The notes: a model not told the origin generated them from the sequence alone. Shown: positions 1 to 7,861, counted from the first letter of the stretch. The stretch: 22,128 bases of DNA from Clostridia bacterium (GCA_017443885.1 JAFSXW010000047.1:1-22128); one strand, 5' to 3'. A program made the numbers and translations.

Positions 1-674
1 ACGATTTTTTTGTCGGCGAAGATTGCGATGTGCTTATCGTTGCAGGTTGCGGAATTCATAACGATGGAAATGTAAAAAGTGAACATAACGGAATCCACAC
101 TTTCCATGTTGGCAAAAATGCAAAAGTTAAATATATTGAAAAACACCTAGGCATTGGAAATGGTGCTGAAAAAATATTAAACCCACAAACCAATGTGATT
201 TTAGAAAAAAATTCAACACTAGAAATGGAAACCGTTCAACTAGGTGGAGTTTCTAGTTCAATAAGAAAAACTTCTGCTACCCTATTTGATAATTCTCATC
301 TAGTTATAAACGAAAAAATTAAAACCACCGAAAAACAAACCGCTATCACAGATTTTGAAGTTAAACTTCTTGGCAAAAAAAGCAGTGCAAAAATTGTTAG
401 CCGAAGTGTTGCTAGCGATAATTCTTACCAAGAATTCAACTCAAACCTTATTGGCGAAAATGAGTGCTTCGGGCATGTTGAATGCGATGGACTTCTTGCT
501 GGCGATGCCAGAATAAAATCTATTCCAAAAATAGATGCAAAAAATGTAAATGCAAATCTTGTTCACGAAGCGCAAATTGGAAAAATTGCAGGCGACCAAT
601 TAATTAAACTCACCACACTAGGCTTAACAAAAGCCGAAGCAGAAAAACTTATTATCTCTGCCTATTTAAAATAG
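1..674 (+). CDS. sufB: SufB/SufD-family Fe-S cluster assembly protein, 3' part
   Basis: This is the C-terminal part of a SufB/SufD-family scaffold, which with the ATPase SufC builds Fe-S clusters in the cytoplasm. The frame is open to the left window edge (first whole codon at position 3), so the true start lies outside; the GTG at 30 is internal. Visible family features are the CGIHN segment, the HNGIHTFHVG strand, the right-handed beta-helix-like repeats of the core and a short helical C-terminal end (LTKAEAEKLI). The small size and the HNG.H motif fit the short SufB type found with SufC alone in many anaerobes (the SmsCB type), rather than the long SufB of the sufBCDSU operon. That subtype is an inference, because sufC would lie upstream. 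It ends with TAG, ten bases before a strong terminator. Confidence 0.85.
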   Translation, partial: DFFVGEDCDVLIVAGCGIHNDGNVKSEHNGIHTFHVGKNAKVKYIEKHLGIGNGAEKILNPQTNVILEKNSTLEMETVQLGGVSSSIRKTSATLFDNSHLVINEKIKTTEKQTAITDFEVKLLGKKSSAKIVSRSVASDNSYQEFNSNLIGENECFGHVECDGLLAGDARIKSIPKIDAKNVNANLVHEAQIGKIAGDQLIKLTTLGLTKAEAEKLIISAYLK

Positions 675-683
675 TTAATAATC

Positions 684-717
684 AAAAAAGAACCCAGTAA
701 ATTTTGGGTTCTTTTTT
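684..717. terminator. Bidirectional intrinsic terminator between sufB-like gene and the 103-residue gene
   Basis: A perfect 13-bp stem (684-696 with 705-717) carries a GAACCCA/TGGGTTC core and an 8-base loop. A-runs and T-runs at its base give a U-tract in both directions. It ends the + strand sufB-like gene and also lies just past the stop of the convergent minus-strand gene at 732. Confidence 0.9.
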
Positions 718-731
718 ATTACATATTTTAA

Positions 732-1043
732 CTACCACTCGTTTTTATGATTACTGCTTGTTTTAATATCGTCATAAAACGAAAAATATGATTCTTTAAA
801 AGCATTGCTATTTTTCTTCTTTTTTAACTTACTTTCTGTCTTTTTCTGCGAGCCTTCTTTATTGTTTTCTGCATTTTGCACACTTTTTACATAATTTTTA
901 TTAAAATTTTCACTAAGATTACTATTATTTTGCAGTTTTTCATTAGAAACATTTTCATCATTTTCTTTAAAATCTTCTATATCTGCAAGTAAAAAATCCT
1001 CATCATATTTTTCTGCTAATTTATATAAATCTGCTTCGTTCAT
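732..1043 (-). CDS. Hypothetical small charged protein, coupled to rlmD
   Basis: I do not recognise this 103-residue protein. It is acidic in its first half (EKYDEDFLLADIEDF), rich in Asn and Glu in the middle, and has a basic Lys cluster (LKKKKN) before an aromatic C-terminal tail (YFSFYDD). No signal peptide or membrane segment is visible, and much of it looks disordered. Its ATG follows the TAG of the methyltransferase gene by two bases. The Shine-Dalgarno AAGGAAG lies within the last codons of that gene, so the two are almost certainly co-transcribed and translationally coupled. Length, a proper ribosome-binding site and a terminator behind it support a real gene. Function is unknown. Confidence 0.7.
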   Translation of the reverse strand: MNEADLYKLAEKYDEDFLLADIEDFKENDENVSNEKLQNNSNLSENFNKNYVKSVQNAENNKEGSQKKTESKLKKKKNSNAFKESYFSFYDDIKTSSNHKNEW

Positions 1044-1045
1044 AC

Positions 1046-2395
1046 CTACTTCCTTTTAATAATCACCATTGTTTCAACATGTGCAGTTTGTGGAAACATA
1101 TCAAATGGGCTCACTTCTTCTATTTCATAATCGTTAGACTGTTCAAATAAAATTTTTAAATCTCTTGCAAGCGTTGCACTGTTGCAAGAAATATAAATAA
1201 TTTTAGAAGGCGCAACTTTTAAAACGGCATCTAACACTTCTTTAGAACACCCTTTTCTTGGTGGATCTAAAATTATTTCAACGCAAGACTTATCTAGCTT
1301 TTCAACTAATTTGGGAAGAGTGATGCTAGCATCTCCACAAATGTTTGTCATATTTTTAATGCCATTAATTTTTGCTAAATTATCTGCATCTTTAACTGCC
1401 TCTTTAACAATTTCCAAACCATAAGAATGCTTAGATTTTTTCGAAGTTATGCCTGTCATAACACCGGCACCACTATAAACATCTATCACTATTTTTTCAC
1501 TGCTAATTGCTTCTGTTGCCCTATTATAAATTTTATCTCTTATTTCATCATTAACTTGCATAAAACTTGCAGGGCTAACGCTTACCTTTAGCCCCATTAT
1601 ATCTGTTTGCGCATTTTCTCCATAAACAAGTTTAAATTCATCACCTAAAATTACATTAGTTGGTTTCTTGTTTATATTTATCCATAATGAGAAATTTTTA
1701 AATTCACTTTTAAACCTATTAATCAAATAATCGCTATTTGGTAAGAAATTTTTTGTTAGAACTAATGTTATAATTATTTGATTATTTAGTTTTCTGCAAA
1801 CAATGTGGCGTAATAATCCGATATTCTTTTCTTCATTATATCCTTGAATATTATTTAATTTTATATAATTTTGCATTATTTTAATGATTTTTTCAATATA
1901 ATCTCCACAAATTGCACATTTTTCTATCGGAACAACTTTATGGCTATTTTCTCTAAACATACCAATTATTGTTTCACCATTAATATCCACAACGGGAATT
2001 GAGCATTTATTTCTGTATTGATAGGCTTGTGATGAAACGCACATATTAATATCTTTTTCAATCTTTCCAATATTTTTTAAATTGTTTTTCACTAAATTGG
2101 TTTTAAATTCTAGTTGCTTATTATAATCTAAATGTTGCAAGGCGCAACCGCCACATTTTTTAAAATAAGGACACACAGGGTTCACCCTATCTTCACTTGG
2201 TTTTATAATCTCTATCACTTTGCCCACGGCAATTTTACTTTTTGTGTTAATAATTAAAATTTTCACTATTTCGCCAGGAAGAGCAAATGGCACAAAAACA
2301 ACCTGGCCATTAATTTTTGCAATACCTTCCCCATTAATGCCCAAATCTAAAATTTCAACTTCATATTCTTCGTTTTTCTTTAAACTGTTTTCCAT
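1046..2395 (-). CDS. rlmD: 23S rRNA (uracil-C5)-methyltransferase, RlmD/RlmCD (RumA) family
   Basis: This 449-residue enzyme should methylate C5 of uracils in 23S rRNA using S-adenosylmethionine. The N-terminus is a TRAM RNA-binding domain (about residues 8-65). A [4Fe-4S] cysteine set follows (CPYFKKCGGC near residue 75, plus a later CAIC). The C-terminal methyltransferase domain has the SAM loop DVYSGAGVMTG, the DPPRKGC motif, the catalytic-cysteine motif SCNSATLARD near residue 405 and the terminal HVETM with the family glutamate. Gram-positive relatives such as RlmCD modify both U747 and U1939; which sites are used here cannot be read from sequence. No Shine-Dalgarno precedes the ATG; instead a TAGAAT box ends six bases before it. 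It is divergent from the radical SAM gene and coupled to the small gene downstream. Confidence 0.93.
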   Translation of the reverse strand: MENSLKKNEEYEVEILDLGINGEGIAKINGQVVFVPFALPGEIVKILIINTKSKIAVGKVIEIIKPSEDRVNPVCPYFKKCGGCALQHLDYNKQLEFKTNLVKNNLKNIGKIEKDINMCVSSQAYQYRNKCSIPVVDINGETIIGMFRENSHKVVPIEKCAICGDYIEKIIKIMQNYIKLNNIQGYNEEKNIGLLRHIVCRKLNNQIIITLVLTKNFLPNSDYLINRFKSEFKNFSLWININKKPTNVILGDEFKLVYGENAQTDIMGLKVSVSPASFMQVNDEIRDKIYNRATEAISSEKIVIDVYSGAGVMTGITSKKSKHSYGLEIVKEAVKDADNLAKINGIKNMTNICGDASITLPKLVEKLDKSCVEIILDPPRKGCSKEVLDAVLKVAPSKIIYISCNSATLARDLKILFEQSNDYEIEEVSPFDMFPQTAHVETMVIIKRK

Positions 2396-2401
2396 ACATT
2401 T

Positions 2402-2410
2402 ATTCTAACA
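2402..2410 (-). promoter_or_regulatory. Candidate extended -10 promoter of rlmD, leaderless geometry
   Basis: On the minus strand TGT-TAGAAT (2410-2402) is an extended -10 element. Exactly six bases separate it from the rlmD ATG, so transcription would start at or next to the start codon. No good -35 is seen 16-18 bases upstream. A perfect TATAAT at 2434-2429 is an alternative -10, also without a clear -35; it would give a leader of roughly 27 bases that still lacks a Shine-Dalgarno. Confidence 0.45.
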
Positions 2411-2459
2411 CATATTTTTGTGTTTTGCATTATATTTTCACATTTTTTTATTTTTGTTC

Positions 2460-2489
2460 TTGACACATTTTTAATTTAACTCTTATAAT
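2460..2489 (+). promoter_or_regulatory. Consensus sigma-A promoter of the radical SAM gene, leaderless geometry
   Basis: TTGACA at 2460-2465 and TATAAT at 2484-2489 are both perfect consensus, separated by 18 bases. Only six bases (TAATCT) lie between the -10 box and the ATG at 2496. The expected transcription start is therefore the A of the start codon. No Shine-Dalgarno is present. Confidence 0.8.
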
Positions 2490-2495
2490 TAATCT

Positions 2496-3422
2496 ATGAA
2501 TAAATATGCAACAACAATTTTAAATGCAGAAAGATGCAATGTTTGCCCAAGAAACTGCAATGTTAATCGAACAACAACTGTTGGATTTTGCGGAGCACCA
2601 AATATAGCAGTAGTTTCAAAAATTATGGTTCATAATTATGAAGAACCAATAATATCTAATATTTTTGAAGACAAGCCAACCACTGGCAAAAAGGGCTGTG
2701 GAGCAATTTTCTTTTCTGGTTGCAACCTTAAATGCTTATATTGCCAAAACTATGAAATTTCAAATAGTTGCAGTGGCACAAAATTTACGAGCAAAGAGCT
2801 TGCAAATGAAATTAAAAAATTAGAAGCACAGAATGTGGCTTGCATAGATTTAGTTACCCCAACTCACTTTGTTAAACAAATAATTGAAGCGTTAAACATT
2901 TATAAACCAAAAATTCCAATAGTTTACAACACAAGTGGCTATGAAAAAGTTGAAACCATTAAAGCACTAGAAGGCTATGTTGATATATTTTTATTTGATT
3001 TTAAATACACTTCTAAAGTAATTGCAAAAGAATATTCTATGGCTCAAAACTATCCGGAAATCTGCAAAAATGCCCTTCTTGAAGCGAAAAAGTTAATAAA
3101 AAATGATGTTTTTGAAGGGAGACTACTTAAAAAAGGAATAATAATTCGGCATTTACTTCTACCAAATAATGCAAAAGAAGGAATTGAAATTTTAGATTTT
3201 ATCTATTCAAATTTAGGCAAAGATTCTATAGTAAGCCTCATGAATCAATATGTGCCTATGGGAAAAGCACCACACCATCCCGTGCTTAAAAACAAAACAA
3301 AAAAACTTGAATATAAGTTACTTGTAAGCCACGCAAAAAAACTTGATATGCCAAATGTTTTTATTCAAGATGAAGAAAGTGCCAGCTCTTACTACACGCC
3401 AGATTTTTCCTCATTATATTAA
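2496..3422 (+). CDS. Radical SAM protein, PflX/PflA-like (COG1313 type)
   Basis: This 308-residue protein has an N-terminal cysteine motif (C14, C17, C21, and C32) resembling an extra Fe-S site. It is followed by the radical SAM cluster motif CNLKCLYC (C76, C80, C83) with the aromatic before the last cysteine typical of the superfamily. The layout, including CPRNC near the start and the NTSGYE and DFKY segments, matches the PflX group of activase-like radical SAM proteins, whose substrate is generally not known. It should cleave SAM with a [4Fe-4S] cluster to make a 5'-deoxyadenosyl radical. It is transcribed alone, diverging from rlmD, from a perfect promoter. The ATG at 2496 is the only reasonable start because the next methionine lies beyond the first cysteine motif. 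A strong terminator begins at the stop codon. Confidence 0.85.
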   Translation: MNKYATTILNAERCNVCPRNCNVNRTTTVGFCGAPNIAVVSKIMVHNYEEPIISNIFEDKPTTGKKGCGAIFFSGCNLKCLYCQNYEISNSCSGTKFTSKELANEIKKLEAQNVACIDLVTPTHFVKQIIEALNIYKPKIPIVYNTSGYEKVETIKALEGYVDIFLFDFKYTSKVIAKEYSMAQNYPEICKNALLEAKKLIKNDVFEGRLLKKGIIIRHLLLPNNAKEGIEILDFIYSNLGKDSIVSLMNQYVPMGKAPHHPVLKNKTKKLEYKLLVSHAKKLDMPNVFIQDEESASSYYTPDFSSLY

Positions 3423-3456
3423 AAAAACAACCCTACTTTCTTAAGGTTGTTTTTTT
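3421..3456. terminator. Bidirectional intrinsic terminator, radical SAM gene / pyk
   Basis: A perfect 12-bp stem pairs 3421-3432 (AAAAAAACAACC) with 3445-3456 (GGTTGTTTTTTT) around a 12-base loop. The T-run serves the + strand radical SAM gene. The mirror-image A-run gives a U-tract for the convergent pyk transcript, whose stop is 42 bases away. The left arm overlaps the TAA stop codon. Confidence 0.9.
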
Positions 3457-3497
3457 ATTGTTTTAATTTTACTAAACTTAATTTTAAGTTTTAGAAT

Positions 3498-4910
3498 TTA
3501 TTCAATAGCATTTAAAATTAGCATATTGCTTCCAGAAATATGAGTTTCCTTTCCAGCTGTTTGAATAACTAAATCTCCAGCTTTAACTACGCCTTTTGCA
3601 AGTGCCATATCTCTTGCATGAGACAGTAAAACATCAATTGCATTCATTTCGGGTTGTTTTATTGGCACAACGCCGTAATAAGCATTAAGAGTTTGATAAA
3701 CAAATTCATCTGGCGTGCAACCAAGTATTGGAATTTGAGGTTTAAAGCCACTAATATCCATAGCAGTTACACCCGATTTTGTTACAGCAAGAATTGCCTT
3801 TGCATTGCTTGAAAGAGCCAGTGCACATGCACCAAATGCAACACTTTTAGTTAAATTGCCTTTTAGTTTTTCAAATGATGAATAATCTAATGTTGGTTTT
3901 TTGCCATTTTCTGCCATTTCGGCTATTTTTGCCATAGTTTCAATCACAAGTGCTGGATGTTCCCCAACACTTGTTTCGCCAGAAAGCATAACTAAATCTG
4001 TGCCATCTAAAATTGCATTTGCAACATCACTAATTTCGGCTCTTGTTGGACGAATACTTGTTATCATACTTTCTAGCATTTCAGTTGCTGTTATCACAAG
4101 TTTATTATGACTGTTGCATTTAGAAATTATCATTTTTTGATATTCTGGTATTTTTTCAAATGGAACTTCAACGCCTAAATCCCCCCTAGCCACCATTATT
4201 CCATCACTTTCGCTTATAATTTCATCAATATTATCAACGCCTTTCTGATTTTCTATTTTAGAAATAATTTTAATTTTAGAATATCCAATATCTTTTAAAT
4301 ATTCTTTAACACTTAAAACATCTTCTTTTGATGAAACAAAAGATATTGCCAAAAATTGCGCTCCAATTTCTTTAGCTAAATATATGTCCTTTTTATCTGT
4401 TTCACTTAAATATGGCATATTTAAATTAGTGCCCGGAACATTAATGCTTTTGTTATTAGAAAGTTTGCCTCCTGTGATTACTTTCGTTAGCACATCTGTT
4501 TCATTTTTATCTAAAACCCTTAATTCAATTAGCCCATCATTAAGCAAAATTTTGGTTCCCTTGCCTACGATTTGAGGAAAACCATTATAGCTAACCCCCA
4601 CACGCTCTTCATCACCAATCACTTTATTTGTGGTTAAAATAAACGTGGAGCCTGCTTCAAGCATCACAAAACCATCTTTAAACTCTTTTATTCTTATTTC
4701 CGGCCCTTTTGTGTCCACCATTATAGGTAAAGACACGCCAAGTTTTAAGCGAACATTTTTAAGAGCCTCTATCTGCTTTTTATGAGTTTCATGCGTTCCA
4801 TGGCTCATGTTGAATCGAGCCATATTCATGCCACTTTTTATCATTTTTTCTAGCACACTTTCGGTTGCACATGCTGGCCCAATTGTTGCTATTATTTTAG
4901 TTTTTCTCAT
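3498..4910 (-). CDS. pyk: Pyruvate kinase
   Basis: Pyruvate kinase converts phosphoenolpyruvate and ADP to pyruvate and ATP in the last step of glycolysis. From the start at 4910 the protein is 470 residues, normal for the family. It has the N-terminal TKIIATIGPA strand, the MARFNMSHG motif with the ADP-site Arg, the catalytic-lysine segment SKIENQKG near residue 220, the metal-binding ARGDLGVE near 242 and a SGETSVGEHP motif, then the allosteric C-terminal domain. There is no extra PEP-utilizer-like domain. The frame stays open for 33 more codons to an upstream ATG at 5009. I chose 4910 because GAGGG (4920-4916) sits five bases before it and the protein then begins exactly where the family begins. 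It has its own promoter and is monocistronic. Confidence 0.97.
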   Translation of the reverse strand: MRKTKIIATIGPACATESVLEKMIKSGMNMARFNMSHGTHETHKKQIEALKNVRLKLGVSLPIMVDTKGPEIRIKEFKDGFVMLEAGSTFILTTNKVIGDEERVGVSYNGFPQIVGKGTKILLNDGLIELRVLDKNETDVLTKVITGGKLSNNKSINVPGTNLNMPYLSETDKKDIYLAKEIGAQFLAISFVSSKEDVLSVKEYLKDIGYSKIKIISKIENQKGVDNIDEIISESDGIMVARGDLGVEVPFEKIPEYQKMIISKCNSHNKLVITATEMLESMITSIRPTRAEISDVANAILDGTDLVMLSGETSVGEHPALVIETMAKIAEMAENGKKPTLDYSSFEKLKGNLTKSVAFGACALALSSNAKAILAVTKSGVTAMDISGFKPQIPILGCTPDEFVYQTLNAYYGVVPIKQPEMNAIDVLLSHARDMALAKGVVKAGDLVIQTAGKETHISGSNMLILNAIE

Positions 4911-4938
4911 AATTTCCCTCTTTATTTTATCTACTTTT

Positions 4939-4967
4939 AGTATATACACAATCTCAACTTTTTGCAA
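4939..4967 (-). promoter_or_regulatory. Promoter of pyk
   Basis: On the minus strand TTGCAA (4967-4962) and TATACT (4944-4939) are separated by 17 bases. The expected start is near 4932, giving a leader of about 20 bases that contains GAGGG. This location inside the upstream in-frame extension is further evidence that translation starts at 4910 and not 5009. Confidence 0.6.
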
Positions 4968-5097
4968 ATAAAAACACACAAAAAATATATGACAACATTT
5001 TATTAACAATAATTTTTAACACACACAATCTATAAAATTTATTTTATTATTTCTTTTTTTGGTAAAAAATAAAGCAAAATATTAAAACACTTTATAA

Positions 5098-5160
5098 AAA
5101 AAGAATTTGATAATAAGCTCAGCATAAATTAACGCTTTAGCCACACACCAAATTCTTTTT
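5098..5160 (-). terminator. Long-loop terminator of the M23 gene
   Basis: A 12-bp stem (AAAAAGAATTTG at 5098-5109 pairing with CAAATTCTTTTT at 5149-5160) closes a 39-base loop. Read on the minus strand it is followed by seven Ts, so it should end the M23 transcript 23 bases after its stop. The loop itself can form a weak inner hairpin around AGCGT/ATGCT. The remaining 5010-5097 is AT-rich and shows nothing I can name. Confidence 0.6.
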
Positions 5161-5182
5161 AGTTTATAATTTTAAATTATCA

Positions 5183-5833
5183 CTATTTAGCCGATGTTGC
5201 CAAATAATCATCTGGATCCACTAATTTACCATCTTTTTCAACTTCAAAATGTAAATGAACGCCTTCGGCTTGTTCATTGGTTGATGTTCCCATTTTACCA
5301 ATTTCTTCGCCTTTTTTCACACTGTCGCCTTCATTTACGCACACTTCGCCCAAACTTTTATAAATGGTTTTTAAATTTCCAACATGCTTAATAGTGATAA
5401 TTTTTCCATCCATCATACTATCTTCCACACTCTCAACCGTGCCATCATACACACTAAACACTTTATCTTCGCTAGTTCCAGCATAATCTATGCCCTGATG
5501 TGTTTTCCAAACTCCACTAGTTTTATCTTCAAGCACCATGTCTTCTGCATATTCCTTACTTTCATTACAGTTTTCCACAGGGCAATCGAAAATAATCACG
5601 GTTTCACCACTTGTTGGTGCAACGTCTTTCCCATCTTCTTCTGGCTTAGAACTATCTTCTGGCTGATTCTGCGTTGTGCTGGCAACTTTATTATTATCTT
5701 TATATAAATCTGCAACAGATAATGTGGTTATCACTGAAAATGCCACAAGCACGCAAAAACTTATAACTAATGCATAACTATTTCGTTTAATAAACTCCTT
5801 TGTTTTTTTCCAAAATGAATTTTTACTTCCCAT
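5183..5833 (-). CDS. SpoIIQ-like membrane-anchored M23 (LytM) peptidase
   Basis: A basic N-terminus and one transmembrane helix (about residues 19-42) are followed by an acidic linker rich in Glu, Asp, Ser and Pro (50-75). The M23/LytM domain then occupies about 105-210. All zinc ligands of an active enzyme are present: H112 and D116 (HQGID), and H195 in the HLHF motif with H193 beside it. Such enzymes cut peptidoglycan cross-bridges or peptides outside the membrane. The short single-pass architecture is that of SpoIIQ, which in clostridia keeps the zinc site lost in Bacillus subtilis, so a role in forespore engulfment is plausible. A general cell-wall hydrolase is the alternative. AAAGGAG lies five bases before the ATG. 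The 152-residue gene upstream is 53 bases away and probably co-transcribed. Confidence 0.8.
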   Translation of the reverse strand: MGSKNSFWKKTKEFIKRNSYALVISFCVLVAFSVITTLSVADLYKDNNKVASTTQNQPEDSSKPEEDGKDVAPTSGETVIIFDCPVENCNESKEYAEDMVLEDKTSGVWKTHQGIDYAGTSEDKVFSVYDGTVESVEDSMMDGKIITIKHVGNLKTIYKSLGEVCVNEGDSVKKGEEIGKMGTSTNEQAEGVHLHFEVEKDGKLVDPDDYLATSAK

Positions 5834-5886
5834 AAATAATCTCCTTTAACTAAAATCTTTCCATAAAAACATAATTTATACACTTT

Positions 5887-6345
5887 TTAAAAACTTCCAT
5901 AAATAATTGGCGTTGCCACAATCACACTATTATTATTTATTGAAATTTGAATATTTGAATTTAAACCTTCTAAACCATACGGCACCACAGGGCTATAACA
6001 ATAAATGTTTTCTGTGTTGTTTATATAAGTTCGTTTGATAACACTTAGCCCTAATTTTTGCGCCAATAATTCAAGATTAAAATTAGATTTTTCAACCTCA
6101 AAAAATTCGCCAACAATATCTTCATTTTTATAGTATTTTTTTATGCCATTTATGCTTGTTCCAAGTGCCTCTAAAACAAATCCTAAATCATTTTCATTGC
6201 TTGCATTTTTTTCATTTGAAGCCTTCACATAAACACCATTTTTTATATTAAAACTATTTTCACTTTCAAAATTAATATTAAAGCTAAGAGAAAATAAAAC
6301 CATTATTATTAAACCAAACACAATTATAACAACAAATTTTTTCAT
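5887..6345 (-). CDS. Hypothetical membrane-anchored or secreted protein
   Basis: This 152-residue protein begins with Met-Lys-Lys and a strongly hydrophobic segment (about residues 4-22), so it is anchored in or exported through the membrane. The mature part has an Asn/Glu/Lys-rich linker, a helical stretch (LELLAQKLGLSVIKRT) and a C-terminal beta-rich segment ending in TPIIYGSF. The ending and the position before a SpoIIQ-like gene faintly recall YwmB-type sporulation-region proteins, but it is far shorter and I would not name it on that basis. Its Shine-Dalgarno (AAAGGTG, seven bases from the ATG) lies inside the 3' arm of a terminator-like hairpin, so its expression may depend on that structure. 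Confidence 0.65.
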   Translation of the reverse strand: MKKFVVIIVFGLIIMVLFSLSFNINFESENSFNIKNGVYVKASNEKNASNENDLGFVLEALGTSINGIKKYYKNEDIVGEFFEVEKSNFNLELLAQKLGLSVIKRTYINNTENIYCYSPVVPYGLEGLNSNIQISINNNSVIVATPIIYGSF

Positions 6346-6378
6346 AAAAAATCACCTTTACCTTTAGTAAAGATGATT
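6346..6378 (-). terminator. Terminator-like hairpin that contains the RBS of the next gene
   Basis: On the minus strand AATCATCTTTAC (6378-6367) pairs with GTAAAGGTGATT (6361-6350), giving 12 pairs including one U-G, with a 5-base loop. A T-run then leads directly into the ATG at 6345. It starts 16 bases after the stop of the UPF0104 gene, so it has the shape of its intrinsic terminator. The 3' arm holds the AAAGGTG that should be the ribosome-binding site of the 152-residue gene. Confidence 0.7.
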
Positions 6379-6394
6379 TCCTGATTTTTATATT

Positions 6395-7855
6395 TTAACT
6401 TTTTTGCGTTAAATTTGCGTTTTTTTCTAATTTTAATTCTCTTCTGTGCCTACTAAATTTCACAATAAAACGAACTATCATATAAATAAAGCCAATAGCA
6501 AGGAATAAATAATAATCAAATATACGCCAACTTAAAAAGCTCCACGCAACGGCATTAGAATTTCCAAAGAAATAACTAAACATAATTAAGAAGCAGATTT
6601 CTTTAAGGCCTGTGCCACCTGGCAGAATCATAATTGTTGAAGCCATATCAACAACTTGATATCTCGCCATTGAAACTAGCCATAGCACAACCCCTGGAAT
6701 AAACCCTACAACTGAAACTTCTGGGTTGGTTGCAAAAGCCATAGAAGTGAAAAATGACATCGAACTAAATGCAATAAATTCAACTAGCGATAAAAGGACT
6801 GTTTTTATCATTACGCCTTTATTTTGAGCTAGATATCTTAGTGAGCCTTGATATTCCATAACCTGGCGCATAAATTTATCGTATCCCTTACGATAATTCT
6901 TCACTATTTTTAGTTTATATCCAAAGCGTATCCACCATTTTGCAATGGTTTTACCAAACATCTTACTGCTTCCTAAAAACACAGACCCTAAGCTAACTAT
7001 TGCTGTTATAATAATTCCAAGCACGCCCAAAATTTTGCACAAAACTATTAATAAATTAGAAAACTGCGAACCCATTGGAATATTTGGAACTAAGAAAATG
7101 TAGATTATAATAATTGAAACCACCCTCACAAGTTGGTTAACAATCATTTTAATAATTGGAATACTTGTTGCAACGCCTGGCGTTACCCCACCTCTAATTA
7201 GCGTTAAAATTTGTGATGGTTGCCCACCAACAGCCATAGGTGTGATATAATCGTAGTATTTACCCATAATTGTTGCTTCAGCGCAACTTTTAAAATGATA
7301 TTTCCCAGTGCTATTTTTAACAAACACGCACAGCGTTAAGAAACTGCAAATATACACTAAAATAAAACAACCAAGCGCACCCAATAAATAATATAGTTTA
7401 CTGCCTTGCTGGCTAATTACTTCTGCTAGTGATGCACCTACAGCCTCTTTTAAAAGGCTTCTTACAACAAACACCATAAAAAGAATGTTGATAATAAAAA
7501 ATATAGTGTTCCAAATAATGCTCTTTTTCTTCTTTTTTGGCTGTTTACTTTCTTCAATTTCTGCAAGCCTTTCTTTCGCTACATCACTATCAATTAATGT
7601 TTCGCCAACTTGCAGTTCATCTAAATTCTGCTCATCAATTATTTGTTCCAAATTCTCTTCTTTTTGTTCTTCTTTTATTTCTTCTTTAGATGAACTTTCA
7701 ATTGCTTTAATATCGCTATTTATTTCACTATTTTTTTCAACTACATTTTGCAAATTTGTTTCCGTTTTTTCTTCTGCAAAAGAAACAGAATTAGTGTTTT
7801 CTTTTTCTAATTCTGTTTCTTTATTTTTTAACTTTTTTTCAGAAACTTTGCTCAT
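6395..7855 (-). CDS. UPF0104 / LPG-synthase-TM family membrane protein with long charged N-terminus
   Basis: Residues from about 113 to 470 form a polytopic membrane protein of the lysylphosphatidylglycerol-synthase transmembrane family (PF03706, UPF0104). The markers are the TPMAVGGQPSQ motif (205-215) and LPGGTGLKE (about 409-417), plus about eight hydrophobic helices. The family includes the flippase part of MprF; stand-alone members are thought to move lipids or lipid-linked molecules, with substrate unknown. No aminoacyl-transferase domain is attached. The first 110 residues are unusual: highly charged, rich in Glu, Lys, Ser and Asn, ending in a run of five Lys just before the first helix, and probably cytoplasmic and disordered. 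There is no Shine-Dalgarno; a TTGACA/TAAACT promoter places the transcript start at the ATG. Confidence 0.85.
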   Translation of the reverse strand: MSKVSEKKLKNKETELEKENTNSVSFAEEKTETNLQNVVEKNSEINSDIKAIESSSKEEIKEEQKEENLEQIIDEQNLDELQVGETLIDSDVAKERLAEIEESKQPKKKKKSIIWNTIFFIINILFMVFVVRSLLKEAVGASLAEVISQQGSKLYYLLGALGCFILVYICSFLTLCVFVKNSTGKYHFKSCAEATIMGKYYDYITPMAVGGQPSQILTLIRGGVTPGVATSIPIIKMIVNQLVRVVSIIIIYIFLVPNIPMGSQFSNLLIVLCKILGVLGIIITAIVSLGSVFLGSSKMFGKTIAKWWIRFGYKLKIVKNYRKGYDKFMRQVMEYQGSLRYLAQNKGVMIKTVLLSLVEFIAFSSMSFFTSMAFATNPEVSVVGFIPGVVLWLVSMARYQVVDMASTIMILPGGTGLKEICFLIMFSYFFGNSNAVAWSFLSWRIFDYYLFLAIGFIYMIVRFIVKFSRHRRELKLEKNANLTQKS

Positions 7856-7861
7856 ATTATA

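Noticed and set aside
2429..2434. Perfect TATAAT on the minus strand as the main rlmD promoter
   Set aside because: No -35 or extended -10 accompanies it, so I list the TGT-TAGAAT element as the better candidate, without excluding this one.
4911..5009. N-terminal 33-residue extension of pyruvate kinase
   Set aside because: It carries the pyk promoter, has no family similarity, and a Shine-Dalgarno fits the start at 4910.
5384..5707. Plus-strand open frame of 107 codons opposite the M23 gene
   Set aside because: Antisense shadow of a well-supported gene, with no family match.
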